Source of the DNA: JAJFHI01 sp050633705
GTDB taxonomy: Bacteria > Pseudomonadota > Alphaproteobacteria > Rhizobiales > Hyphomicrobiaceae
Length of the DNA stretch: 28,723 nt
NCBI GenBank assembly: GCA_050633705.1
Contig: JBOEGZ010000010.1
Coordinates: 1-28,723 of the forward strand
Reading direction: 5' to 3'
In this document: positions 5,894 through 13,449 of the stretch, piece by piece
Layout of the letters: every line of letters starts with the position of its first letter
Numbering within the stretch: the first letter of the stretch is position 1
The notes under the pieces: generated by a model
The model's input: the letters and a program-made list of their open reading frames with translations, nothing else
Databases searched by the model: none
Told to the model about the DNA's origin: nothing
Position numbers and translations under genes: made by a program

Positions 5894-7946
5894 ACTGATT
5901 TCTTCGTCATACCGTCGCCCGCGTAGCCCCGGATTGTTTGAGAGTAAAACTGTTCCTGACCGTAATGCTGAACACACCAAAGATCTGATTACACAACTTA
6001 AGACAGTCGTTGCACAGGCAAAACTCGCCAAGCCACACAACCAACAATTATTGACAAACAAAGTTGTGTACGCCGCCCTCGGTGCGAGACCTTTGCCAAC
6101 GTCTATTCGTCTCGCCTTTTCCAATGCCGCTTCTCAAATTATTCGCAATGAATGCGCCAGGCACTATCAACTTGTAAACGATGCTGGATCAGATAATCCC
6201 GTCACCAGTTTTGCGCTGCGTTCTCAATTACGTGATCGCTTGGAAGCACTTGCAAACGACGGCGCGGGCGGCCTGATATTTGAGAATACCCTTACCAGCG
6301 TCCTATCTAAAATCAGTGCCGCTATCCCCCACCATGATCACGCCCCAAGTACTCTTTCGATCTCTGTTCCGCTCTATACTTTGCTTGATGACTTGACCCA
6401 ACTTGTTGATGCTATTGTTCGCACTTTTTCAAAACTTGCCCCACATACTGCTTCACCTGCCAACCTTGGCAACCAACTGGCTGAGTCCATCGTTGCCAAC
6501 CTTTTACATGTGTCTCGCATCTCAATGGAAGAGGCGCAAAAACATCCGCACCGAATTACCTGGCCGAGCGATGTTAAACTTGCGCCCCATGATCTAATTG
6601 ACACCTTCTTTAACAACACGCCATTGCTCATGTTGTTAAAGACGACAATTGAAATCCCTATCCCCAATCATCTCAGGACGGAACACTCAGTCATCACCGC
6701 CTCGATTGGTCACGGTAAAACGCAACTCATGCAGTCTCTTATTCTGCGTGACCTTGATGACCCCGCGCGACCTAGCATTGTCGTTATTGATAGCCAGGCC
6801 GATGCCATAAACACTTTATCTCGGTTAAAACGTTTTGATCCCGATGTTGATAATCGTTTAATTATTATTGACCCGACTGACGTCAATCCCCCTGCCCTAA
6901 ATCTATTTCATGTTGATCGCCGCTATCTTAATCAACTTAACACTCACCAGCGTGAAGAATTTCTCGCCGGTCTGATTGAACTTTTCACCTTCATTGCCGG
7001 CGGTCTACTGGGATCAGACTTAACACCGCGCATGTCCGTAGTGTTCCGTTATCTTTCTCAACTACTGATCGAAATCCCTGACGCCACAATCCATACGCTT
7101 GCCGATCTCCTTGATGACCCCTCTCCTTACCTCCATTACATCGAACGCCTGCCGCCAACTGCGCAGACCTTTATCGATGATTTATACAAACAACGCTCAC
7201 CATACACCGAAACACGCAAGCACATCGGACAACGCATCTACCATGTTTTAAGCAACCCTGCCTTTGAACGTATGTTTGCCCACCCGCAGAACAAGTTTGA
7301 TATGCGGGCGGCACTTAATGACGGAAAAGTGGTTCTCATAAATACCGCCAAGGGTGCGCTTAAGGCTGAATGGTCGAGCATCCTGGGGAGATATTTTGTA
7401 GCTCTCATCATGCAGGCAGCTTTCGCCCGTTCCTTTATTCCACAACACCAACGTCGCTTAGCCCTGGTACATATCGATGAAAGTAGTGAATACTTGGACG
7501 CCAACATTGATCAGCTTTTAATTCAGGGGCGCAAGTATTCCACTGCCCTACATCTATATGCGCAGCACATGTCGCAGTTCGCTGACAAAGGTTTGAAAGC
7601 AACCGCTCTCGCTATCCCAGCCCTGCGTTACGTTGGGTCTTTGAATGATGCTGACGCTACCCTACTCGCCAAGGAAATGAATACGACGCCAGAGTTCCTC
7701 AAAGCAGTACGTAAAACCACAACTGAAACTGAGTGGTCGCTTTTCGTTCGCAACCTTACGCCAACCGCGACGCGGATTTCTGTGCCGTTTTTGCAGGCTG
7801 AACGTGAACCAAAAATGTCTCCCGCTGCCTACCAGCGCTTACTTACCCGTAACCGTAATCTGATTGGCGCACCGCGTCGCGCCCCTTTAACAACGTCACG
7901 ATCAGCTTCGCGTAACGCCCCTAATAACGACGGTGACGAATACTAA
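5886..7946 (+). CDS. VirD4/TraG-like conjugative coupling ATPase
   Basis: The 686-residue P-loop ATPase has Walker A G-H-G-K-T (275-279) within I-T-A-S-I-G-H-G-K-T-Q-L-M and a strand S-I-V-V-I-D-S-Q (297-304). It has a second acidic motif L-V-H-I-D-E-S-S-E (527-535), followed by L-L-I-Q-G-R-K-Y and L-H-L-Y-A-Q-H. This I-D-E plus Q-G-R-K plus A-Q pattern marks VirD4/TraG/TraD-type coupling proteins, which carry relaxase-bound DNA to a transfer channel. There are no N-terminal membrane helices, unlike typical VirD4. It may therefore be a soluble variant or act with a separate anchor such as the 5238 or 5357 products. A HerA/FtsK-type DNA pump is the main alternative. Confidence 0.75.
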   Translation: MAKLISSSYRRPRSPGLFESKTVPDRNAEHTKDLITQLKTVVAQAKLAKPHNQQLLTNKVVYAALGARPLPTSIRLAFSNAASQIIRNECARHYQLVNDAGSDNPVTSFALRSQLRDRLEALANDGAGGLIFENTLTSVLSKISAAIPHHDHAPSTLSISVPLYTLLDDLTQLVDAIVRTFSKLAPHTASPANLGNQLAESIVANLLHVSRISMEEAQKHPHRITWPSDVKLAPHDLIDTFFNNTPLLMLLKTTIEIPIPNHLRTEHSVITASIGHGKTQLMQSLILRDLDDPARPSIVVIDSQADAINTLSRLKRFDPDVDNRLIIIDPTDVNPPALNLFHVDRRYLNQLNTHQREEFLAGLIELFTFIAGGLLGSDLTPRMSVVFRYLSQLLIEIPDATIHTLADLLDDPSPYLHYIERLPPTAQTFIDDLYKQRSPYTETRKHIGQRIYHVLSNPAFERMFAHPQNKFDMRAALNDGKVVLINTAKGALKAEWSSILGRYFVALIMQAAFARSFIPQHQRRLALVHIDESSEYLDANIDQLLIQGRKYSTALHLYAQHMSQFADKGLKATALAIPALRYVGSLNDADATLLAKEMNTTPEFLKAVRKTTTETEWSLFVRNLTPTATRISVPFLQAEREPKMSPAAYQRLLTRNRNLIGAPRRAPLTTSRSASRNAPNNDGDEY

Positions 7947-7960
7947 CTTGGAGCTTCCTT

Positions 7961-8911
7961 ATGCCGATAATGCCGATGTCGAAACGGCGACCTAGATTCA
8001 AACGAACCAATCCGCTTCCGGCGCGTATTACCAAAGACGATATTGCTATCACGCGTTATGTCGCTCAGCACCGATTTCGGCGTTCCAGTGATATCTTCCG
8101 TCACCTATCTCACCGTCCTCCTAAAAAACTCAGAGAACGTTTGCGCAAACTTTATGACTTAGGGTTTCTTGACCGACCGTTGGCTCAGCGAGATGACCAC
8201 ATCCAACATGGTAAAACACACCTTATATATGCACTTGGTGATCGCGGTGCCCAACTCTTGAGTGAAGTTGATGGTTTCGTTGCACCTAAATCAAATTGGA
8301 CACACAAAAACCGATCTGTCCGTCGCCAACACATTCATCACACACTTCGTGTTGCCGATATTTGTGATGCTGTTTATCGCCTCCCCCAGCATGAACCTTC
8401 TACATCAATATTGTCTGATGCAGATATTCTTCGCCACGCTCCAAACGCTACGCGTCATGATTCAAAACCTTGGCGCTGGCCTGCCCGTATTCGACTGCCA
8501 GACAATACCCTACGGCCCTCAATAACCGTTCCGGATTTTGTCTTCGGTATTGACTTTGCTGATCAGCGAAAACGCTACTTCTATTTTTGTGAAGCTGATC
8601 GCGGCACGATGCCTGTCTATCGTAGCAATCACAAAAACTCTTCTGTAGTTCGTAAGTTTGAAACCTACTTAGCTGGTTACCACGCCGGCTTGCACACCAG
8701 CCGTTACGGTATCGGTAATTTACGATTTCTGATTGTTACAACATCCCAACAGCGCATCAACACTATGATCAAAGTGCTAACCAATGTAGCTGGGTCTGCT
8801 GATACCTCAATGTTCTTTTTTGCTGACATACACCAGCTTCTTGAAGCCAAACATATTTTGGATGTGCCATGGCGTTCTACCTCCACATCCCCCACCCCTC
8901 TGGTGACATAA
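7961..8911 (+). CDS. replication-relaxation family protein
   Basis: A 316-residue protein that fits the replication-relaxation (Replic_Relax) family of plasmids and conjugative elements. Residues about 20-110 form a winged helix (T-R-Y-V-A-Q-H-R-F-R, L-R-K-L-Y-D-L-G-F-L, Y-A-L-G-D-R-G). The second half holds V-P-D-F-V-F (190-195) and F-Y-F-C-E-A-D-R-G-T-M-P-V (207-219), an Asp...Glu-x-Asp arrangement like a restriction-nuclease core. TTGGAG ends 7 bases before the first ATG, which supports this start. It directly follows the coupling ATPase, as accessory relaxosome genes often do. A nicking role is plausible but unproven. No classical relaxase is present in the window. Confidence 0.75.
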   Translation: MPIMPMSKRRPRFKRTNPLPARITKDDIAITRYVAQHRFRRSSDIFRHLSHRPPKKLRERLRKLYDLGFLDRPLAQRDDHIQHGKTHLIYALGDRGAQLLSEVDGFVAPKSNWTHKNRSVRRQHIHHTLRVADICDAVYRLPQHEPSTSILSDADILRHAPNATRHDSKPWRWPARIRLPDNTLRPSITVPDFVFGIDFADQRKRYFYFCEADRGTMPVYRSNHKNSSVVRKFETYLAGYHAGLHTSRYGIGNLRFLIVTTSQQRINTMIKVLTNVAGSADTSMFFFADIHQLLEAKHILDVPWRSTSTSPTPLVT

Positions 8912-9018
8912 CCATTATCTCAGCAACAAGCTTGGGGGGTCTATATGCCAATTACCCACTCAATACTCATGGGGACAACCGAAACAACCTCCTGGCTTGT
9001 CCTTGCTAAAATTGAAGC
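8912..9018. promoter_or_regulatory. promoter region with extended -10, possibly leaderless start
   Basis: TGCTAAAAT at 9005-9012 (hexamer 9007-9012) is an extended -10 element. The start point expected 7 bases later falls on the ATG at 9019, and no Shine-Dalgarno precedes that ATG. No good -35 box is visible. A G-run (TTGGGGGG) near 8931 is the only other distinctive feature. Confidence 0.35.
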
Positions 9019-9972
9019 ATGAACGACTTATCGCTTTGGGACACTGAACAGAAAACAGAAAACAACTCCCCCACAAACCCACGACCAACATCTTTTTCTG
9101 GCCGGTCACGACCAACCTCTTTTCAACCATCTCCATCAATAAAACCGTCTGCGACCGGTCACGACCACAGTACCAACCCGGACGTGACCGGACGTGACCA
9201 GGTTAGTAACCCGGACGCGACCGGGAACCAACCCGACAGCGACCATCATGATTCCAGCGCTCCAACACTACCCGTCCGGACACGACCGGGCGTCATTGTA
9301 GAAGAAGAATTGATGGGGGAGGACGCGACCGGGCGTGGCGTCCAACAGCGACCAGTCATCCCTGAGGGGGAAGAAACAATGACCATCTTACAGGCAACTG
9401 ACTACTTGCGTGAGAAGGGTTTTGACGACATCAAACCACGATCTGTTCAACGATACTGCACCGGCGAACGCCGACAAGGTCAATTGATTTGCTACTGGCA
9501 CGACAAAAGTCAGCAACACCTAGTTAGCACAACCTCACTCGAAAATTTTGCTGAACGTCTAGCCAACGAACTTCCAAAAGGAACCAACGACGAAACCCCC
9601 TCAGATCAACCAGAACCTTCTGTTCCTCACGAGACCACAGCTTCAGATCCTGAGCAGACCCCGGAACCGAAAGCTCAAGTTCCGCTGAGTAAAAACTATG
9701 ACGAATTATTTGATCATCCCTACGTCAGGCGTCTCGAACAGCAAGTAAATGAGTATCAGGAAAAATGGGAAACGCAGGTAAAAACAACTGAAGAGATCCA
9801 GCGCCAACACAGTAAAGGTCTCGCGGACATGCACCAGCAATTGATGATCGCCACCAGCAAGAACTACGCTGATGCCTACCTTGAACTTTCAAACACGCCC
9901 AAAACACCCTCGACTGACGATGATAAAGACTATCAACTTGTTGATGAAGAAGACACTCAACAAACTTTATAA
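9019..9972 (+). CDS. DNA-binding-like protein with repeat-rich N-terminus and coiled coil
   Basis: Family not recognised. The 317-residue protein has a Pro/Ser/Thr-rich N-terminus in which A-T-G and N-P-D-x-T-G units recur (44-70). From 121 there is a compact domain resembling a helix-turn-helix plus wing (T-I-L-Q-A-T-D-Y-L-R-E-K-G-F, P-R-S-V-Q-R-Y-C-T-G-E-R-R, L-V-S-T-T-S-L-E-N-F). A second acidic linker (190-220), a coiled coil (about 225-290) and an acidic tail follow. This order (HTH, then coiled coil) occurs in plasmid partition, replication and transfer regulators. The coding DNA for the N-terminus contains about six GACCGG-type repeats that might be its own binding sites. Confidence 0.6.
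   Translation: MNDLSLWDTEQKTENNSPTNPRPTSFSGRSRPTSFQPSPSIKPSATGHDHSTNPDVTGRDQVSNPDATGNQPDSDHHDSSAPTLPVRTRPGVIVEEELMGEDATGRGVQQRPVIPEGEETMTILQATDYLREKGFDDIKPRSVQRYCTGERRQGQLICYWHDKSQQHLVSTTSLENFAERLANELPKGTNDETPSDQPEPSVPHETTASDPEQTPEPKAQVPLSKNYDELFDHPYVRRLEQQVNEYQEKWETQVKTTEEIQRQHSKGLADMHQQLMIATSKNYADAYLELSNTPKTPSTDDDKDYQLVDEEDTQQTL
9098..9340. repeat. array of degenerate GACCGG-type repeats inside a coding region
   Basis: At least six copies of a core like ACGCGACCGG or GTGACCGG occur, near 9098, 9152, 9183, 9214, 9276 and 9322. Several are flanked by CACGACC or CGTGACC, so parts read as interrupted dyads. Spacing is irregular (about 30-60 bases). The repeats partly reflect the A-T-G/V-T-G protein repeats, but they are also seen where the protein repeat is weak. 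Confidence 0.5.
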
Positions 9973-10499
9973 AGCGATGCCTGAACACACCAGCCCCAAC
10001 TCCTATTAAAATCAACACAAAAAATCTCTCGCTAATAAAAACCGCTACTTCGAAAAGTAGGGAAGTGAACTCTCTAAACTTCACTGCCACAACTGAACTT
10101 TGATATAATTCAACCTGTCCCACTAGGCACCTACTTTAATACTCAACACTTCCGACCAAACATGATCCCTGACTTACGAACAACCAACCTTTGTAAAATT
10201 ATGCCCACCACTAATCAGAGCGATGTTCTTGCCTTCATACCGGTTTATATTTCAGCTCAAGAATTTTCCTTACTACCACATGGCACGATTACCGCGTCTC
10301 AGATATCGCAACAGGGAAGTGAGCTACCTATAATCCATTGGGATGTGTAGATTTGAATGAGCATTAGCGAACCACACGACCTTATGGTTTTTTTAAATCT
10401 TTCTTCTACCATCACAACACAAGTTTCTGCCTTCGGAAGTCGCGAATTGTCATCACTATATTAGACTGACACCGGAAGTAATTTCGAAGGAAAATCAAA
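9973..10499. other. gene-poor stretch with a promoter and two dyads
   Basis: TATAAT at 10104-10109 has an upstream TG (extended -10), and TTCACT at 10080-10085 is 18 bases away, giving a good promoter. Two hairpins precede it: CTACTT/AAGTAG at 10045-10060 and AGTGAA/TTCACT at 10064-10085; the second overlaps the -35 box and could be an operator. A 62-codon frame at 10162-10350 lies downstream but has no ribosome-binding site. No other gene is apparent. Confidence 0.4.
10162..10350 (+). CDS. doubtful small protein downstream of a good promoter
   Basis: A 62-codon frame (alternative ATG at 10201) lies 46 bp after the expected start point of the 10080-10109 promoter. It lacks a Shine-Dalgarno and has no known motif. 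Its C-terminal half, F-I-P-V-Y-I-S-A-Q-E-F, looks protein-like. The transcript could equally be a small RNA. Confidence 0.25.
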   Translation: MIPDLRTTNLCKIMPTTNQSDVLAFIPVYISAQEFSLLPHGTITASQISQQGSELPIIHWDV

Positions 10500-10943
10500 A
10501 TGCCAATAACAGCGGAAGGTCGCGTCGTCGCTCACATAAGCGGCGTGCATGAACACTTGTTATTAGAATATATTGTTGAGTTGGTACGCGCCTCTAATGC
10601 ATTACGCCTAAAATCCAACGGACCTCATCTCTCGGATAGAAATACGTTGTGTGAGATATGTGATGAAATAGACAGCGCTATTGATACATTGAAACGATTT
10701 GCCTGCAAGCAAGACAACATGCTCAACAAAGCAGATGTGGCATTTCATTCACTGTACATGATTGCTGTTAGTTGGCCGCAAAAAGATACTCTTTGCCCAA
10801 CGGACGAAGTTTATCCATTCATCCGTCTCGTTGAAGTTATGTACGCGTTCTTGACTGGTGCAGTAACTGATAATCCGGTAGACATTGTGTCTCAAGAACT
10901 CTGCACTGCTGGGCTGGTACGTAACGGTGGTGTATGGATTTAA
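10500..10943 (+). CDS. hypothetical protein (147 aa)
   Basis: Not recognised. The protein looks all-helical and soluble: H-E-H-L-L-L-E-Y-I-V-E-L-V-R-A (18-32), C-D-E-I-D-S-A-I-D-T-L-K-R-F (54-67), V-A-F-H-S-L-Y-M-I-A, and F-I-R-L-V-E-V-M-Y-A-F-L-T-G-A-V. A GAAGGAAAA ribosome-binding site lies just before the ATG. It stands alone and is followed by a stem-loop at 10960-10988. It is probably a cytoplasmic accessory protein. Confidence 0.6.
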   Translation: MPITAEGRVVAHISGVHEHLLLEYIVELVRASNALRLKSNGPHLSDRNTLCEICDEIDSAIDTLKRFACKQDNMLNKADVAFHSLYMIAVSWPQKDTLCPTDEVYPFIRLVEVMYAFLTGAVTDNPVDIVSQELCTAGLVRNGGVWI

Positions 10944-10959
10944 ACACCATCGAATTTAA

Positions 10960-10988
10960 AAGAGGCCGGTGCTTTTCATCGGCCTCTT
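10960..10988. terminator. stem-loop after the 10500 gene
   Basis: AAGAGGCCG pairs perfectly with CGGCCTCTT across an 11-base loop. On the plus strand no T-run follows. On the minus strand the stem is followed by TTTAAATT, so it would terminate minus-strand transcripts better. Use as a plus-strand terminator is uncertain. Confidence 0.5.
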
Positions 10989-11100
10989 GCCAATTGAACA
11001 ATGCCGCAGCAAATCAACCCAATCATAGCTGGCAACGCATCGCTTTCGGACAAGATCGATGACCTTGCTGTTTCTCAAATCTGCGGTATGATTTTTGTGT

Positions 11101-11332
11101 ATGCAAAGTCTAGTTAGAGACACACACAACCTCATAAATTTCCTTCAAGACAAAGGTTACTCAAAAAGAGCAGGCCGAAGGTTTTGCTGAAGCCGTTAAT
11201 GAGTTTGATATGGCTGAGCTGGCGACTAAGGGTGATTTGCAAGCACTACGTGCTGACCTCTACCGATACATCTTCGGCATTGCTTTTGGTCAGGTTGCTC
11301 TGACCGTCGCGTTGTTACAGCTCTTAAACTAA
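11101..11332 (+). pseudogene. frameshifted small coiled-coil/membrane protein (DUF1640-like)
   Basis: Frame one reads M-Q-S-L-V-R-D-T-H-N-L-I-N-F-L-Q-D-K-G-Y-S-K and then runs to a stop. The next frame continues E-Q-A-E-G-F-A-E-A-V-N-E-F, then M-A-E-L-A-T-K-G-D-L-Q-A-L-R-A-D-L, and ends with a hydrophobic helix and Q-L-L-N. Joined, this is the layout of short DUF1640-like coiled-coil proteins with E-L-A-T-K-x-D-L and a C-terminal membrane helix. The break lies in the AAAAA run at 11163-11167, where one extra A explains it. TTGCTG (11065) and TATGAT (11087), 16 bp apart, form a promoter. Programmed slippage or a sequencing error are alternatives to loss of function. Confidence 0.6.
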
Positions 11333-11347
11333 CGCTACTCGTATCTT

Positions 11348-11464
11348 TTGAACGAAGATACTTTCATAGCATCTATACAGCGTCTGACCCACCGGATAAC
11401 GCTGACCATAGTGTTACAAGCAATCATGTTGCTTAGTGTGCTGTATTTAATTAGCGCCCTTTAA
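11348..11464 (+). CDS. possible 38-aa single-pass membrane peptide
   Basis: A TTG-started frame reads L-N-E-D-T-F-I-A-S-I-Q-R-L, then a hydrophobic helix I-T-L-T-I-V-L-Q-A-I-M-L-L-S-V-L-Y-L-I. It resembles in design the C-terminal end of the broken gene just upstream. No Shine-Dalgarno is obvious, so this remains a tentative call. Confidence 0.3.
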   Translation: MNEDTFIASIQRLTHRITLTIVLQAIMLLSVLYLISAL

Positions 11465-11498
11465 ATTAAAAACTGTAGCGATACACCGCTCTAAGAAA

Positions 11499-11524
11499 AG
11501 CCCCTTGCCAAAAGACAAGGGGCT
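11499..11524 (-). terminator. Rho-independent terminator for the minus-strand 188-aa gene
   Basis: AGCCCCTTG and CAAGGGGCT form a perfect 9-bp stem around an 8-base loop. On the minus strand it is followed by TTTTCTT, as expected for termination of the gene at 11633-12199 reading leftward. Confidence 0.75.
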
Positions 11525-11632
11525 AGTCAGTACGCTCTTTAGGAATCACGCTGAACCGTGGCTTTATCGAACCAAAGATCGATAGAGTTATGATTGATAC
11601 AGCATCAGCTAGCAAAGGCTACGAGTAGCCAG

Positions 11633-12199
11633 TTACCAACTGGAAGAGTAGTAAATATCTCCAGGCACCCCAGACTCTTCATCAGTCAACATGCGTTTGG
11701 CCCAGTCTCTTGTTTCGATCACGTCGTTTAGATATTGCTCGTCATATTGAAGAGAGCCGAAGAAACACCCGCTACGCGTCGGGAGAAGCTTTTTGGCCAC
11801 GCTTGGATTATCGATCACCTTGCCAGGTTGCCATTGGTCAATCCCTTTCGGGTGATCTTCGTCGTAACGCCTGCCGTTCCAGACCTTCCCTTTAACGAGT
11901 TTCGAGGCTTTTATTACCTTCTCGCACACTTCACCTAGACGAGCGATTTGATCATAATGGACGTAATACGGTCGACATTTATCTTCACCAGCCTGCACAT
12001 TATCCACGAACCAACCGTGAATGTGGTTTGCCTTTCGCCAATACATTACTTCCTCTTCAACATCAGATATACGGTCAGCTTGAATACCTTCTACTGGCTT
12101 ACCGCCGTATTCAATTTGAACCTTATATCGTTCCTCTGGTCTATGATGCTCCCACTGCTTAACGTGGAGCCTCCGAGACGCGTACATGTCTAAACCCAT
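11633..12199 (-). CDS. conserved phage/plasmid protein starting MGLDMYA
   Basis: The 188-residue protein begins M-G-L-D-M-Y-A, the hallmark of a widespread family in phages and mobile elements with no agreed function. Conserved-looking parts are V-M-Y-W-R-K-A-N-H-I-H-G-W-F (51-64), Y-Y-V-H-Y-D-Q-I (77-84) and F-F-G-S-L-Q-Y-D-E-Q-Y-L-N-D-V-I-E-T, a pattern shared by this family (W-R-K-A-N-x-I-H, then a terminal F-x-Y-x-x-S-W; here Y-Y-S-S-S-W). I recall no experimental role. It is the only long minus-strand gene between 1.5 and 13.4 kb, with its own terminator at 11499-11524. No strong Shine-Dalgarno is seen. Confidence 0.7.
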   Translation of the reverse strand: MGLDMYASRRLHVKQWEHHRPEERYKVQIEYGGKPVEGIQADRISDVEEEVMYWRKANHIHGWFVDNVQAGEDKCRPYYVHYDQIARLGEVCEKVIKASKLVKGKVWNGRRYDEDHPKGIDQWQPGKVIDNPSVAKKLLPTRSGCFFGSLQYDEQYLNDVIETRDWAKRMLTDEESGVPGDIYYSSSW

Positions 12200-12389
12200 A
12201 TTTATTTTTATTATTGGGCTAATAATGCTGAGTGTTCATCAGCCCAGCTAACTTAGTTATGGCTTCTTTGTCGTCAACGGCTTCATTTGACCGCCGGTTA
12301 GCATGTGCAAAGTGTGCAACAAGAACAGCGTCACGTTTACGTGAAAAAATTGTTGCCGCATTGACCTTACAATTAGCACTCCGCACCGG

Positions 12390-12405
12390 ACCAGGGTAGG
12401 GGAGT
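12390..12405 (+). repeat. leader repeat, copy 1
   Basis: ACCAGGGTAGGGGAGT is repeated exactly at 12976-12991. Both copies lie upstream of a small plus-strand gene, here 35 bases before the ATG at 12440. TACAAT at 12368-12373 could be the -10 box. It may be a 5' leader element or an operator. Confidence 0.55.
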
Positions 12406-12439
12406 TATTTCAAACGTCAGCATCTGAGGAGGTTTTATC

Positions 12440-12859
12440 ATGACTGATGGTGGTGAGTTAGTTGGCGGCGATTTTATACGCGGCCCTGGAGACTACTACC
12501 GCCTTTTGAAGCGGGCGAAAGAATATTTGGTGGAGGCTGATCGACAGCTGCGTGATGGTGGAACGCCAGAAGAATATGCGCAAGCGGTGGAATGGTACGC
12601 TGAGATGGACGAGGGAGATGAATGGACTGGGATGACAGCGGAGGCACACGTGGCCTGTGCGTATGACACGGTGCTGTTCTTTCAAGAAAACCCAAAAGTA
12701 GTTGAAGAGTGGGAAGGGAAACCGGTGCTTTATGAGCCACTCAACGGGAAAGCACCCCCTGAGCGACACGTATTGAGGATCAAGGAAACACTTGACGAAG
12801 TGATGACTGAAATCAAGAAACTCTCATCTCGAATTGATGCTGAGAAGCTGAAAAACTAG
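12440..12859 (+). CDS. acidic hypothetical protein (139 aa)
   Basis: Not recognised. It has a strong GAGGAGG ribosome-binding site before the ATG. The protein is acidic and helical, with Y-Y-R-L-L-K-R-A-K-E-Y-L-V-E-A-D-R-Q-L (19-37), W-Y-A-E-M-D-E-G-D-E-W-T-G-M-T-A-E-A-H-V-A (52-72), and a C-terminal helix I-K-E-T-L-D-E-V-M-T-E-I-K-K-L that may form a coiled coil. It shares leader and 3' sequences with the next gene. A typical small accessory gene of a mobile element; no function is proposed. Confidence 0.6.
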   Translation: MTDGGELVGGDFIRGPGDYYRLLKRAKEYLVEADRQLRDGGTPEEYAQAVEWYAEMDEGDEWTGMTAEAHVACAYDTVLFFQENPKVVEEWEGKPVLYEPLNGKAPPERHVLRIKETLDEVMTEIKKLSSRIDAEKLKN

Positions 12860-12882
12860 GTTTATACGAAAGGGCTGCAATT

Positions 12883-12909
12883 AAACGGCCCAACAGAGCC
12901 GTTTTTTAT
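12883..12909 (+). terminator. Rho-independent terminator
   Basis: AAACGGC pairs with GCCGTTT around an 8-base loop, and the T-run continues (TTTATT). It follows the gene at 12440-12859. A similar hairpin at 13324-13341 follows the next gene. Confidence 0.75.
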
Positions 12910-12975
12910 TGTCAGGTCGTAAACTTTTATTGTGCTGCCCCTTGTCACTTCGCTTTATAAATATAATGCGAGCCT

Positions 12976-12991
12976 ACCAGGGTAGGGGAGT
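12976..12991 (+). repeat. leader repeat, copy 2
   Basis: Exact second copy of ACCAGGGTAGGGGAGT, 22 bases before the ATG at 13014. A TATAAT lies at 12962-12967, so the repeat would sit at the very start of the transcript. Confidence 0.55.
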
Positions 12992-13013
12992 CACTGTGCT
13001 ATACTATACCTCT

Positions 13014-13316
13014 ATGAGCAAAAATAGTTCAGAAGCACCTACAAAAGATGATCCGATTGCCGAACTAACCCTAGCAGTCACACAAGGATTTAAGCACATC
13101 GAACAACGCTTCGATGCTCTTGATCAGCGCTTTGATGGTGTAGACAAACACTTAAACACCTTAGAGGCCGAACTGCGCACTATCCGATCACAGCTGGACC
13201 ATCTAGCCGGACAAATTGATGACATGAGTGGCTATGCTAAAGAAATTGACGACTTGCTACACCGAGTAGCAGCTATAGAAAAACATCTTGGGATCAATAA
13301 ACAAACCGTGTCCTAA
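13014..13316 (+). CDS. small coiled-coil protein (100 aa)
   Basis: I start at the ATG at 13014; upstream in-frame codons cover the repeat and promoter and look non-coding. After a short polar start come heptads that repeat almost exactly: H-I-E-Q-R-F-D-A-L, D-Q-R-F-D-G-V, D-K-H-L-N-T-L, E-A-E-L-R-T-I, then R-S-Q-L-D-H-L and I-D-D-L-L-H-R-V-A-A-I-E-K-H-L. This is a long parallel coiled coil as found in small phage and plasmid proteins and tethering factors. It has no membrane segment. The function cannot be read from it. Confidence 0.6.
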   Translation: MSKNSSEAPTKDDPIAELTLAVTQGFKHIEQRFDALDQRFDGVDKHLNTLEAELRTIRSQLDHLAGQIDDMSGYAKEIDDLLHRVAAIEKHLGINKQTVS

Positions 13317-13323
13317 ATCAAAA

Positions 13324-13341
13324 ACGGCTCAATAGAGCCGT
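13324..13341 (+). terminator. hairpin terminator
   Basis: ACGGCTC and GAGCCGT form a 7-bp stem with a 4-base AATA loop, followed by ATCTTTAG. The T-run is weak. Its sequence is related to the hairpin at 12883-12909. Confidence 0.55.
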
Positions 13342-13449
13342 ATCTTTAGTGTAATGTCGCAAATCATTTATTGTGCGACGCTTGGTATATCCCTCTGCAA
13401 AGCCCTAACGCATCAATTTGATTTCTCCACACACATAATCTCCGCACTA

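Noticed and set aside
9098..9340. CRISPR array
   Set aside because: Repeat units are short, degenerate and unevenly spaced, lie in a coding frame, and have no cas genes nearby.
12909..13013. A longer N-terminus for the coiled-coil protein
   Set aside because: The extra 35 codons cover the TATAAT box and the leader repeat, so they are unlikely to be translated.
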